Shown here piece by piece: positions 17,332 through 25,645 of a stretch of DNA of 32,141 nucleotides; position 1 is the stretch's first letter, and every line of letters begins with the position of its first letter. The notes under the pieces are model-generated. The model ran no database searches, was not told the origin of the DNA, and saw nothing but the letters and a program-made list of their open reading frames with translations. The stretch is from Planctomycetaceae bacterium (GTDB taxonomy: Bacteria > Planctomycetota > Planctomycetia > Pirellulales > Pirellulaceae): NCBI GenBank assembly GCA_024225195.1, contig JAAEMV010000448.1, forward strand, positions 1 through 32,141, given 5' to 3'. The position numbers and the translations under genes were made by a program.

Positions 17332-18099
17332 ATGGAAAACGAAATTCCCAAGAGTCCTGCACCATCATTGACTGAAGTTGAACAGGCAACGTACCAATGG
17401 CAAATTTGGACGGATGGCTTTGGAGAAGAGGGGCAGCGTCGATTGAAGAACAGCACGGTTCTGATTTCACGGTGCGGTGGACTGGGAAGTGTAGTGGCGT
17501 ATGAATTGGCCGCTGCCGGGGTTGGCCGGCTGATTATCGCTCACGCTGGCAATGTGAAGCATTCAGATTTAAATCGTCAGTTATTAATGACCCATGACTG
17601 GCTTGGCAAGCCGCGGATCGAGACGATTGAGCGCCGTCTGAAGGAGTTGAACCCCCGGCTTGAAATTGTCCCTGTGGCTGCGAATTTAGATGATGAACTG
17701 GCTGAAAAATGGGTTCCAGAAGCGGATTTGTGTGTCGGTGCTGCACCGATGTTTCAAGAACGATTTGCCATGAACGATGCCTGTGTTCGTCATGGTAAGC
17801 CGCATGTAAATTGTGCGATGTACGATACCTCGGCAACCATCACAACGTTTCCTGCCGGGGGGAAACCATGTTTGCGATGTTTGACGCCTGAAGTCCCGGA
17901 GCATTGGAAGCGGGAGTTCCCTGTATTCGGGGCGACTTCGGGTACGGTTGCGTGCATGGGGGCATTGGAAGCTATTAAAGTGTTGGCCGGTTTTGGCGAG
18001 ACACTTGAGAAACGCGTGCTTCATTTTGATTTACGGCAAATGTCGTTTCACGAGGTCGCCCTCAACCCTCGGGAAGATTGCAAAATTTGCGGGAAATAG
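17332..18099 (+). CDS. MoeB/ThiF/HesA-family E1-like adenylyltransferase
   Basis: A 255-residue protein of the ThiF fold, which adenylates the C-terminal glycine of ubiquitin-like sulfur carriers (MoaD, ThiS). Visible are the nucleotide loop RCGGLGS (47-53), the SDLNRQLL motif (78-85) with the conserved Asn-Arg, and two CxxC pairs, C180/C183 and C250/C253, expected to bind zinc. The end of beta-strand 2 reads LIIAHAGNV, where MoeB has LLDFD; the ribose-binding Asp is thus replaced, placing it in a side branch of the family. The gene lies 55 bp after the ModC-like gene in the same direction, supporting a link to molybdenum cofactor synthesis. ThiS or another carrier partner is an alternative, and no carrier gene is present in the window. 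Confidence 0.85.
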   Translation: MENEIPKSPAPSLTEVEQATYQWQIWTDGFGEEGQRRLKNSTVLISRCGGLGSVVAYELAAAGVGRLIIAHAGNVKHSDLNRQLLMTHDWLGKPRIETIERRLKELNPRLEIVPVAANLDDELAEKWVPEADLCVGAAPMFQERFAMNDACVRHGKPHVNCAMYDTSATITTFPAGGKPCLRCLTPEVPEHWKREFPVFGATSGTVACMGALEAIKVLAGFGETLEKRVLHFDLRQMSFHEVALNPREDCKICGK

Positions 18100-18163
18100 T
18101 AATTGAATCATTAGTCGTTTGTGAGTTTTTCCCAATTTAGCCTATCTTGTGTGGCTAAGATTG

Positions 18164-18202
18164 ACTCGAAGAGAATTCAAGCAACAATCAATTCGAGTTT
18201 TT
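18164..18202 (+). terminator. Possible rho-independent terminator after the transport/E1 block
   Basis: ACTCGAA (18164-18170) and TTCGAGT (18192-18198) form a 7-bp stem with a 21-nt loop, followed at once by TTTTT. The loop is long, so the call is tentative. The position, between the E1 gene stop and the cyclophilin gene, fits. Confidence 0.4.
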
Positions 18203-18222
18203 AATTATTTATAGGTTTTGAT

Positions 18223-18912
18223 ATGTCAAAATATTGCACTCTGTTATTTATCGTTAGCCTCTGTGTTGGTTGTTTTCCAACCGAAAAAGAAGAAGTGGTT
18301 GAGCCCGTTACTCTTCCTACGATCAATTGGGAAGAAGGAGAGACTTCAGTCGAAGACGCGGCAACAGAGGGTGAGTATCGAGTCAAGTTCGAAACTACTG
18401 CCGGGGATTTTGTCCTATTAGTGCACCGGGATTGGGCGCCGCTCGGAGCCAAGCGATTGCACGAATTGGTGAAAAGTAAGTTTTATGATGGTGTCGTATT
18501 TCATCAAGTGAATCCCGGAATGATTCAATTTGGAATTAGTGGGGATCCAGAGGCGACCAAGTATTGGGACAAACCCATTGCGGATGAGCCTGTGAAGGAG
18601 AGTAATTATGCGGCGGTGGTTTCGTTTGCAAAGAAGGGCGAGGATTCGAGACGGACGCAAATCTGCATTAGTCTTGTTCAAAATTCGTATATGGACGGCG
18701 AGGGTTACTCCCCTTTGGCGGAGGTTGAAAGCGGTTGGGAAGTTGTCAAAAGTATTAATTCAGAGTACGGAATTAATGCAAGTGAAGAGGAAATTAAAGA
18801 GAAAGGGAACGAGTATATTTTTGAAAAGTTTCCCAATATGGATTATGTCATCAAGGCAACTATTGTCGCCGATGAATCCGATGCTGACAGTGCAGTAGAT
18901 ACACAAAAATAG
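18223..18912 (+). CDS. Divergent cyclophilin-type peptidyl-prolyl isomerase lipoprotein
   Basis: A 229-residue protein starting at ATG 18223. Residues 6-16 are hydrophobic and end in LCVG-C17, a lipobox with Cys at -3, so it is probably a lipoprotein. From residue 52 it follows the cyclophilin pattern: VKFETTAGDFVLLVHRDWAPLGAKRL, then KFYDGVVFHQVNPGMIQFGISGDP, then a final strand ending WEVVKSI. The catalytic Arg of the usual FHRVIPGF motif is Gln95 here, and the Q-GGDP segment is altered, so proline isomerase activity may be reduced or lost. The C-terminus adds about 50 residues rich in Glu and Lys. It could be a periplasmic chaperone-like protein. The stop codon lies inside the stem of the terminator that follows. 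Confidence 0.8.
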   Translation: MSKYCTLLFIVSLCVGCFPTEKEEVVEPVTLPTINWEEGETSVEDAATEGEYRVKFETTAGDFVLLVHRDWAPLGAKRLHELVKSKFYDGVVFHQVNPGMIQFGISGDPEATKYWDKPIADEPVKESNYAAVVSFAKKGEDSRRTQICISLVQNSYMDGEGYSPLAEVESGWEVVKSINSEYGINASEEEIKEKGNEYIFEKFPNMDYVIKATIVADESDADSAVDTQK

Positions 18913-18936
18913 CCGCCTTGGAAGGCGGCTATTTCG
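18909..18936. terminator. Bidirectional terminator between convergent genes
   Basis: An almost perfect inverted repeat, 11-bp arms at 18909-18919 and 18922-18932, is GC-rich (AGCCGCC/GGCGGCT). On the minus strand it is followed by TTTTTGTGT, a good U-tract for the convergent sulfatase gene. On the plus strand only ATTTC follows, so termination there may be weaker. It contains the cyclophilin stop codon. Confidence 0.8.
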
Positions 18937-18978
18937 GTGGTTCGCTCCCTGCCCGAAGAGGCAGGGGAATTGACCTAT

Positions 18979-20535
18979 TTATCGACTTCTGCCGTCCTTG
19001 ATAATTTGGTTAAGTTTAGCCTTCATTTTTTCGGCAACTTCCGGATTTTCTTTCAGCACATTTTCTTTTTCTCCGGGATCTGTTGCGAGATTAAAGAGTT
19101 GGAATTCGTCGACGGCTGTATTGGCTAGTTTTGCCTCGACGACGATATTTCTCGCTCGCTTTTTACCGTACCGCTGCAGTTTCCAATCTCCTTCTCTGAG
19201 GCCATATGTGCCGCTTGCACCGTTGTCCTGTTGGACGAGATGGTCGCGACCGGTTGCTCCTGATTTTCCCAGAAGGGCATCGATTACGTTATGGCTGTCA
19301 ACGCAATCTCCATCTTCGACTTTTTGACCGGCTAAGGCGGCAAGACTGCTTGGCAGGTCGATTGTGCATACCATTTCATCGCTGACACCGGGTTTAATTC
19401 GAGTTGGCCAGCGGGTGATAAATGGAGTTCGAGTACCTCCCTCGTACACACTGTATTTTCCTCCAGTGAATGGGCCGCCGGCACGGTGTTTGCCAATTTT
19501 CTCAATCGCACCGTCTGCGTAACCATCGTCCAGGACTGGTCCATTGTCGGAGCAGAATACGACGAGTGTTTTATCGGTAAGTTTCAGGCGATCAAGCGTT
19601 TTCATGATTTCGCCAACGCACCAATCGAGTTGGATAATCGCATCTCCTCGGAATCCTAGTTCAGTTTTTCCTTGAAACCTCTCGTGAGGAATTCGCGGCA
19701 CATGGATGTCATGTGAGGAAAAGAAAAGAAAGAAAGGATTGTCCTGGTTGGCTTCCATGAATTCGTTGGATTTCTCAACCCATTTATCAGCAAGATCTTC
19801 GTCCCGAAAGCGAGCAGCGTGTCCACCGGTGTAAAACCCAATTCGGCTGATGCCGTTATGTATGGTGGCATTGTGGCCGTGCGACCAGTCCATTTTCAAC
19901 GTGCTTCGATGAGTGATTCCTGTTGGGTGGTCAGGACTTGGCTTTTTCTTGCCGACCCAGAGAGGATCCTTCGGATCTAGATTGAGCACGCGATGATCCT
20001 CAACGTAAACCTGGGGAACGCGGTCGTTCGTCGTGGGAAGTAAAAAACAGTGATCAAATCCAATCTCGAGAGGACCGGGGTTTAATTCTCCGTTCCAGTC
20101 GGGACCACCCGGATCTGATTTAGTAGATTCTTTTCCTAATCCCAAATGCCATTTGCCAATGACTGCAGTTTTGTAACCTGCCTTTTGGAGTAGCGAGGCA
20201 ACGGTTTCGACGCCTGGTTTAATGATCGCCGGGGCACTTGGTGGTGCGATTCCAGTTCGTTTTGTACGGAACGCGTAATTGCCAGTTAGCATCGAGTAAC
20301 GCGTAGGTGTGCAAGTCGAAGCTGAGCAATACCCGCTGGTGAATCGCTGGCCTTCGGCGGCGAGGCGATCAATATTAGGGGTTTCCAGTTCCGTAGCGCC
20401 GTAGCAGGAAACGTCACCATACCCGAGGTCGTCCGCCATGATCACAATCACGTTCGGTTTGTCTTGGGCAGCGAGCGTCGCAGCCATCAGGGTGAGGCAG
20501 GAAAATAGAAAATAACGGAAACGGTTGAGAGGCAT
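18979..20535 (-). CDS. Sulfatase (arylsulfatase A-like, secreted)
   Basis: A 518-residue exported sulfatase from ATG 20535, with a signal peptide (residues 1-24, ending TLAAQD). The core begins PNVIVIMADDLGYGD, D35 and D36 being metal ligands. The formylglycine signature is C-T-P-T-R at residues 75-79, with C75 as the residue to be oxidised. Further family segments are VIGKWHLG, FFSSHDIHVPRIP and VVFCSDNGP, the last supplying metal ligands. The C-terminal part (ELFNLATDPGEKENV type, here QLFNLATDPGEKENV) is the usual sulfatase end. It differs clearly from the sulfatase at 1644-3158, so the two probably have different sulfated substrates. It lies 97 bp downstream of the oxidoreductase gene on the same strand. 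Confidence 0.93.
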   Translation of the reverse strand: MPLNRFRYFLFSCLTLMAATLAAQDKPNVIVIMADDLGYGDVSCYGATELETPNIDRLAAEGQRFTSGYCSASTCTPTRYSMLTGNYAFRTKRTGIAPPSAPAIIKPGVETVASLLQKAGYKTAVIGKWHLGLGKESTKSDPGGPDWNGELNPGPLEIGFDHCFLLPTTNDRVPQVYVEDHRVLNLDPKDPLWVGKKKPSPDHPTGITHRSTLKMDWSHGHNATIHNGISRIGFYTGGHAARFRDEDLADKWVEKSNEFMEANQDNPFFLFFSSHDIHVPRIPHERFQGKTELGFRGDAIIQLDWCVGEIMKTLDRLKLTDKTLVVFCSDNGPVLDDGYADGAIEKIGKHRAGGPFTGGKYSVYEGGTRTPFITRWPTRIKPGVSDEMVCTIDLPSSLAALAGQKVEDGDCVDSHNVIDALLGKSGATGRDHLVQQDNGASGTYGLREGDWKLQRYGKKRARNIVVEAKLANTAVDEFQLFNLATDPGEKENVLKENPEVAEKMKAKLNQIIKDGRSR

Positions 20536-20632
20536 GGTTTGGCGTCCAAAGGTCGAGAAGTTTTAAACTCGGAGCCTTAATTCTATCCAATACAACGTGC
20601 TCTGCGGGAGGTCGCTTCGAAAAAATATTGAT

Positions 20633-22192
20633 TTATCTGCCAACGTTGATCCGCAAAAGCCATTTCAAGATTTTCTGATTCAATGGCGTTAGTTTCGTCT
20701 TGTTAAATTGGTCACCAAGTTTTCGAATTGCATCGGCGTAGGTTGGATAGGGGTGTATGGTTGCCCCGATTTTCGAAAGTCCGATTTTATTGGTGATAGC
20801 AACTGATACCTCTGAAATTAGGTCACCAGCATGCTCCGCGACGATGGTCGCACCGATAATTTGGTCGGTGCCTTTTCGCGTGTGGATTTTGACAAACCCT
20901 TCTTCAGCGGATTCGAGGATGGCTCGGTCGACATGTTCAAAGGATTGGGTGAAGGTGTCAATTTCAATTGACTGTTCTTTCGCTTCTTGGGGGTACAGGC
21001 CAACGTGAGCAATCTCGGGCGATGTGTAGGTCGCCCGAGGGATAAGGAGTTGGCTTGCTTTTTTCCGGCCAAGAGGGCCGATTGAGAACAGAGCGTTTTG
21101 GATCACAATCCGTGCTTGAAAGTCCGCAGCATGCGTAAATTTATACTTCGAGCAAACATCCCCCGCCGCAAAAACCTTGGGGTTGCTGGTTTGCAGTGAA
21201 TCATTGACGACAATTCCGTGGGCATTGCATGCTACGTTGGCTGATTCGAGGTTTAAATTTTCAAGATTGGGTGTTCGCCCGACCGCAATCAATAATTTAT
21301 CGACCGTTGCTGCAAATGGCTTGCCAGTCTTGCCCTTGAGTCCGCGGACCAAGATGCCGTGTTCGGTTTTTTCGAGGGTTAGATCATTTGATTCAAGGAA
21401 TAAGCTCATGCCCTCTTTTTCAAATTGACTCTGTACAACCTTGGCTGCTTCCGAGTCCTCGCGACCGAGAACATTTGCTCCTCGTTCAAATAGAGAGACA
21501 TCGCTGCCAAATCTTGTGAAGCATTGAGCAATTTCACAACCGATCGGCCCTCCGCCGATAACGCCTAGTCGCGGTGGCAATTCTGTGAGCGAGAATAAAG
21601 TCTCATTGGTTAAGAAGTCAACTTGCCCCAGTCCTGGAATCTCGGGGATTTTGGCTCGAGCTCCCGATGCGACCACTGCTTTTTTGAATTTTAAATTTGT
21701 CGCTGGTTGGCTGGCTGATTGAACTGAGATTGTTTGATCGTTGACGAAACTGGCCTGTCCAAAAAATACATCAACCCCCAATTCCTTGAAACGCTTTGCT
21801 GAATCAACCGGGCTAATTTGAGCTCGTTGTTTTCGCATTCTCTCCATGACTTCTGGAAAGTGGATGCGTGGACTATCGGAACTCGCAAAGCCCATCTTTT
21901 TACCGTGCTGACCACTGGCGGCAAAGCGAGCTGCTGCGATAAGACTTTTGGAGGGAACGCAACCTACATTGAGGCAATCGCCTCCCATTAAATCGCGTTC
22001 AATCAACGCAACCCGAGCTCCGAGGCCTGCAGCTGCGGCGGCGGTTACAAGCCCGGCAGTGCCCGCGCCTATTACCACCAAATGGTAGTTGGAGGCGGGG
22101 TTGGGGTTTTTCCAATCTGGCGGATGTACATTGGATTCGAGGTCTCGATTGTGTTGATCGAAAGGAATTAATTGAGGGAGGTGGTGGACCAT
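20633..22192 (-). CDS. FAD-dependent disulfide oxidoreductase (mercuric reductase/lipoamide dehydrogenase family)
   Basis: A 519-residue class I pyridine nucleotide-disulfide oxidoreductase. The FAD-binding Rossmann loop is VVIGAGTAGLVTA (39-51). The redox pair is C73 and C78 in GGDCLNVGCVPSK. The NAD(P)H-binding loop LGVIGGGPIGCEIA lies in the middle, and the second FAD motif is VFAAGDVC. The C-terminal dimerisation domain has the HPYPTYADAI segment, where HxxxxE of lipoamide dehydrogenases is replaced by HPYPT. An extra 35-residue N-terminus (VHPPDWKNPNP) precedes the FAD domain. No N-terminal MerA metal-binding domain and no C-terminal Cys-Cys pair are present, so mercury reduction is unlikely despite the usual annotation. 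It is cytoplasmic with an unknown disulfide or quinone substrate. Confidence 0.88.
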   Translation of the reverse strand: MVHHLPQLIPFDQHNRDLESNVHPPDWKNPNPASNYHLVVIGAGTAGLVTAAAAAGLGARVALIERDLMGGDCLNVGCVPSKSLIAAARFAASGQHGKKMGFASSDSPRIHFPEVMERMRKQRAQISPVDSAKRFKELGVDVFFGQASFVNDQTISVQSASQPATNLKFKKAVVASGARAKIPEIPGLGQVDFLTNETLFSLTELPPRLGVIGGGPIGCEIAQCFTRFGSDVSLFERGANVLGREDSEAAKVVQSQFEKEGMSLFLESNDLTLEKTEHGILVRGLKGKTGKPFAATVDKLLIAVGRTPNLENLNLESANVACNAHGIVVNDSLQTSNPKVFAAGDVCSKYKFTHAADFQARIVIQNALFSIGPLGRKKASQLLIPRATYTSPEIAHVGLYPQEAKEQSIEIDTFTQSFEHVDRAILESAEEGFVKIHTRKGTDQIIGATIVAEHAGDLISEVSVAITNKIGLSKIGATIHPYPTYADAIRKLGDQFNKTKLTPLNQKILKWLLRINVGR

Positions 22193-22423
22193 GAATTAAC
22201 CTTGGGGATTGGGCATGGCACTAGTTTAACCAGTTTTGAGGAGACTCTACAGGACAGGGGGCGGGGATGGCTGCCACGGTGGGATGGCATGGGGGCTCTC
22301 AGTGCTTGGACTTTTCGGAAGCTGATTAGAAAATTAAAATAGACAAATCAAAAAATGGGAACGAAGTTTTTCTCGTGGTACGTTCCCTGTTTCTGGATTG
22401 TTTCATAACTGAATTCGTGCAAT

Positions 22424-23752
22424 ATGATTGAAAAACAAGAATTGCCGCGCCGAATCGGCGGAGTCGGCGCTGTCATGTTGGGGCTCGGGTCGATTTTAGG
22501 GACAGGCGTATTCGTCAGCATTGGTATTGGGAGTGGTGTTTGCGGCACAAATATAATCTGGGCAATCTTAATTGCAGGTGTGGTTGCTATTTGCAACGGC
22601 CTAAGCAGCGCTCAATTGGCTGCTGTTCACCCGGTAAGTGGTGGAACTTACGAGTACGGTTATCGATGGCTTTCCCCTGAAATGGGCTTTGCAGCTGGTT
22701 GGTTGTTTCTCTGCGCGAAATCAGCTTCGGCAGCGACGGCAGCCTTGGGATTGTCGGGATATTTAGCCGCTTTAGGTGGCCAGTCAATGATTCAAGGCGA
22801 AGGATTATCATATGCCGGCAATGTGTTGGGAGGGCTCCTTATTCTTGTCTGCATCACAGTCATTGTGTTAATTGGTATCCGTCGTACGGTCAGAATTAAT
22901 GCAGTGATTGTCTGTCTCACTCTTGTCTCATTGACGGTTCTTGTCGTCGCTGGTTTTTTAGTAAAGGGAGACTTGAGGTTCGTGAAGGCACCGGAGGCTG
23001 TTGAGATTTTTTCGTCGGGACAGGGAAGTGAATCGTGGTATTCACTGTTATCTGCCGCCGCTCTTATGTTTGTCGCCTATACCGGTTATGGGCGAATTGC
23101 AACGATGGGCGAAGAGGTCGTTGATCCGCGGAGGGTTATTCCTCGCGCGATGATCATCACTCTAGCACTTGCAATGGCCGTTTACGTGTCTGTAGCCTGG
23201 GTCGGCATGGCGACCATTGGGACTGTCGAACTGAGTGACGCGACCGGGAAATGGGCGGCGCCTCTTTTTCGAGTAGCGGAGTCAACGGGGATGCGATGGG
23301 TTGTTGTATTGGTGAGTGTCGGCGGGATTACCGCGATGCTTGGCGTTATGTTGAATCTCGTCTTAGGGCTGTCCCGTGTAGTGCTCGCAATGGCTCGCAG
23401 GTCTGATCTACCAGCGTCGCTGGCAGTCATTGACCGTCGGGGAGTGCCATTTCGTGCGACGGTGGTAGTTGCCGCGGTGGTTGGTACTTTGATTTTGATT
23501 GGTGACGTGAAGCTGGCGTGGTCGTTCAGCGCTACGACGGTTTTAATTTACTATGCGTTGACAAATTTGTGCGCTATTCGTGTTGAACCTGCTGAGCGAA
23601 TTTTTCCGGCAGGGTTTGCGTGGCTCGGTCTGATCGGATGTTGCGGATTGGTTTTATTCATCCCCTGGAAGATGCTGGCTGCAGTCACGGGTTTGATCGC
23701 ACTTGGGATCACAGTCCGGTGGGGGAGGCAATCCATTGTGAGCGATTCGTAA
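22424..23752 (+). CDS. APC-family amino acid permease
   Basis: A 442-residue polytopic membrane protein starting at ATG 22424. The N-terminal MLGLGSILGTGVFVSIGIGSG is the first unwound helix of the APC superfamily, where the carboxylate and amino groups of the substrate bind. About twelve hydrophobic segments can be counted. Helix 6 region reads MFVAYTGYGRIATMGEEVVDPRRVIPRA, the characteristic F/Y-x-G-x-x-x-x-x-x-x-E-E-x-x-x-P motif. Helix 8-10 region has a further RVVLAMARRSDLPASLAVIDRRGVPFRAT loop typical of the family. It should import or exchange an amino acid or amine across the inner membrane; the substrate cannot be told. It is divergent from the oxidoreductase gene (231 bp between) and convergent with the DinB-like gene (29 bp). 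Confidence 0.9.
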   Translation: MIEKQELPRRIGGVGAVMLGLGSILGTGVFVSIGIGSGVCGTNIIWAILIAGVVAICNGLSSAQLAAVHPVSGGTYEYGYRWLSPEMGFAAGWLFLCAKSASAATAALGLSGYLAALGGQSMIQGEGLSYAGNVLGGLLILVCITVIVLIGIRRTVRINAVIVCLTLVSLTVLVVAGFLVKGDLRFVKAPEAVEIFSSGQGSESWYSLLSAAALMFVAYTGYGRIATMGEEVVDPRRVIPRAMIITLALAMAVYVSVAWVGMATIGTVELSDATGKWAAPLFRVAESTGMRWVVVLVSVGGITAMLGVMLNLVLGLSRVVLAMARRSDLPASLAVIDRRGVPFRATVVVAAVVGTLILIGDVKLAWSFSATTVLIYYALTNLCAIRVEPAERIFPAGFAWLGLIGCCGLVLFIPWKMLAAVTGLIALGITVRWGRQSIVSDS

Positions 23753-23781
23753 TGCTGGCGAAAAAAATAACTCGCCTTCAA

Positions 23782-24303
23782 TTACGACTCGATTCGCTGT
23801 TGGATGATTTCTAGATGGTATCGTACGTGTCCCGCCAAAATAAAGAGATTGGCTCGGGCCGAAACAGGGTTGTCTGAAGCGATTCCCATGTTGGTCATCG
23901 AAGCGATTGATAGACGTTCGCAAAGTAAGCAATTGGCGATTCGAAGATGTTCGAATTCATCCAGAAGATTGGTCATGGGAACAGGCGAGTAATCGATTGC
24001 CGAAACATACTTATTTTGATCAATGCCAGGAATGGGTGTTTCGTCACCAACCGCAATTCGATTCAAGCGATGGCTGAAAATTCTTTCGCAATCAATCAGG
24101 TGACCAATTACCTGCTTGAGCGTCCATGTGTAGGGTTCGTGCAGGCAATTGACTTGGGAATCCGAGAGGTTGGCGAGCAGTTTTTTTAACTCGTCCGCTT
24201 GGCTAGTAAGTTCATCTGGCAACTTGTCGGGAGCAACCAGCGAAATGTACTTGCCGTAGAACTGGTGATACTCATTTGGTGTGGGAGCTGAATTGAATTG
24301 CAT
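23782..24303 (-). CDS. DinB-like four-helix metal-binding protein
   Basis: I start at ATG 24303 (173 residues); GTG 24315 is an alternative and neither has a strong ribosome site. The sequence matches the DinB superfamily (DinB_2/YfiT-like). The first helix ends near LTSQADELKKLLANL, followed by WTLKQVIGHLIDCERIFSHRL. The three histidines expected to bind a divalent metal are H68 (in IGHLID), H159 and H163 (in AGHVRYHLEII). There are no signal peptide or membrane segments, so it is cytoplasmic. Family members are often thiol-dependent transferases or stress proteins, but this one's reaction is unknown. It lies upstream of nothing on its own strand and faces the APC permease gene. Confidence 0.82.
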   Translation of the reverse strand: MQFNSAPTPNEYHQFYGKYISLVAPDKLPDELTSQADELKKLLANLSDSQVNCLHEPYTWTLKQVIGHLIDCERIFSHRLNRIAVGDETPIPGIDQNKYVSAIDYSPVPMTNLLDEFEHLRIANCLLCERLSIASMTNMGIASDNPVSARANLFILAGHVRYHLEIIQQRIES

Positions 24304-24448
24304 GAATGTTTCCACAGATAGATTTGCGAGATGGCAAACGCCCGTTGTTTAACTTGCGCAAAGGTCCACCACGTGAGGATCGAGGGTAAAGATTTAAATC
24401 AAGAGGTATCTGAGTGAACAGCGTTCAGACATTGACAACCCCAGGCAA

Positions 24449-25363
24449 TTACTTGACTTGAGCACAACCAAGTTTTTGCATGATCCGATCTCTACATTCT
24501 AGAAGTGGCTTCAAATACTCATCACGGTTTGTTTTGAGACGATAGATTGGCACACTAATGCTAACTCCAGCGGCCGGTTGTCCGTTGCGATCAAAAATAC
24601 AAGTTGCGAAACACTGGATCTCAAGATCGCTTTCCTGATGAGATGTTGCATAACCATGCTTGCGGATCTTTTCAAATTCCGCGAGCAAATCGTTGCGGTC
24701 GGTGATTGTGAAATCAGTCAGCCTGCGCATGTCCATCGAATCAACGACACGAATGCGTTCTTCTTCAGATAAAAATGCGATGAGGCATTTACCAACGGCG
24801 CTCGCGTGACAAGGAACTCGCGCGCCGACTGTTGAGGCAATGCGAACTGCATGGGGTGTATCTTTTTTGTAAATGTAAACAAGGTCGTTGCTACTTCGGA
24901 TTGCGAGGTGCACCGTTTCTTGCGTCTGAGCACTTAACAAGCTCATTTCGGGTGCAGCGATTTTAGCCAAGTCGTTTTGAGCCAGAGCGCGGCCGGCTAA
25001 CTGAAGCGTACGCGCACCAACGGCGTAGGTCTTGTTGGGTCTTAGCTCAACCATGTCCTCAGCAGCGAGCGCCTTTAAAAGACGATGGAGCGTGGGGCGA
25101 GGTAAATTGCTTTGCCGAACCAGCATTGAAATTGATGGAGGTTGTTCGGAATCCGCAATCATTTGCAAAATCGCAATGCTCTTCGAAAAAGCCGCCGCTC
25201 CTTTGACTGCATTCGTTGCCAGGCTTGTTTTAGGAGGTTCGGTTGTCTCTTTTACCGTGCCGTCGCTCAGGGAGTTGCCCCCTTTACTGGCTTCTAAATT
25301 GTCCGGCAATTGACCATCTAGTTTGGTCGGTTCAGTATCTTTGATTTGTGATGATTGGCTCAT
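24449..25363 (-). CDS. IclR-family transcriptional regulator
   Basis: A 304-residue regulator. The first 50 residues are polar and probably disordered. Residues about 55-115 form the winged helix-turn-helix (AAAFSKSIAILQMIADSEQPP, then SMLVRQSNLPRPTLHRLLKAL). Residues about 125-300 match the IclR effector-binding GAF-like domain: LAQNDLAKIAAPEMSLLSAQTQETVHLAI, then RVPCHASAVGKCLIAFL, and near the end QPAAGVSISVPIYR. Such proteins bind a small carboxylate or aromatic metabolite and control neighbouring catabolic genes. The divergent M1 peptidase gene starts 282 bp away. The intervening region contains a TGAAC-4 nt-GTTCA palindrome (25462-25475) that could be its operator. Confidence 0.92.
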   Translation of the reverse strand: MSQSSQIKDTEPTKLDGQLPDNLEASKGGNSLSDGTVKETTEPPKTSLATNAVKGAAAFSKSIAILQMIADSEQPPSISMLVRQSNLPRPTLHRLLKALAAEDMVELRPNKTYAVGARTLQLAGRALAQNDLAKIAAPEMSLLSAQTQETVHLAIRSSNDLVYIYKKDTPHAVRIASTVGARVPCHASAVGKCLIAFLSEEERIRVVDSMDMRRLTDFTITDRNDLLAEFEKIRKHGYATSHQESDLEIQCFATCIFDRNGQPAAGVSISVPIYRLKTNRDEYLKPLLECRDRIMQKLGCAQVK

Positions 25364-25453
25364 AATTTCACTTCACGAATGTTTAATGAAAGATATAGGG
25401 GCGTTAGTTGGGGAAGAGTCGCGATCCGATGGGGAATCAAGTTTACCCCTACG

Positions 25454-25488
25454 CCACCATCTGAACAACGGTTCAAATGGTGGAGTTT
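25454..25488 (+). terminator. Terminator-like hairpin in the iclR / M1 peptidase divergent region
   Basis: CCACCAT-C-TGAAC (25454-25466) pairs with GTTCA-A-ATGGTGG (25471-25483) around a 4-nt AACG loop, 12 bp with one mismatch. AG and six T follow. No plus-strand gene precedes it, so it would end a short non-coding transcript, act as an attenuator for the peptidase gene, or serve as an operator palindrome. Confidence 0.55.
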
Positions 25489-25645
25489 TTTAGTTTTTAG
25501 TCGATTCGGTAGTTAGGCGTGTAATTTGGTCAGGTTTTTTGGGCTGCAATCGGGCGGATGGTGATTTGCGGGGAGGGATATTGAAGGAGTGGCGTTACAA
25601 TTAAGACGTTAACGAACCTGAATCCATTCTGACGGATACTTTGTC

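Noticed and set aside
20633-22192. True mercuric reductase (MerA)
   Set aside because: No N-terminal heavy-metal domain, no C-terminal Cys pair and no mer genes around it.
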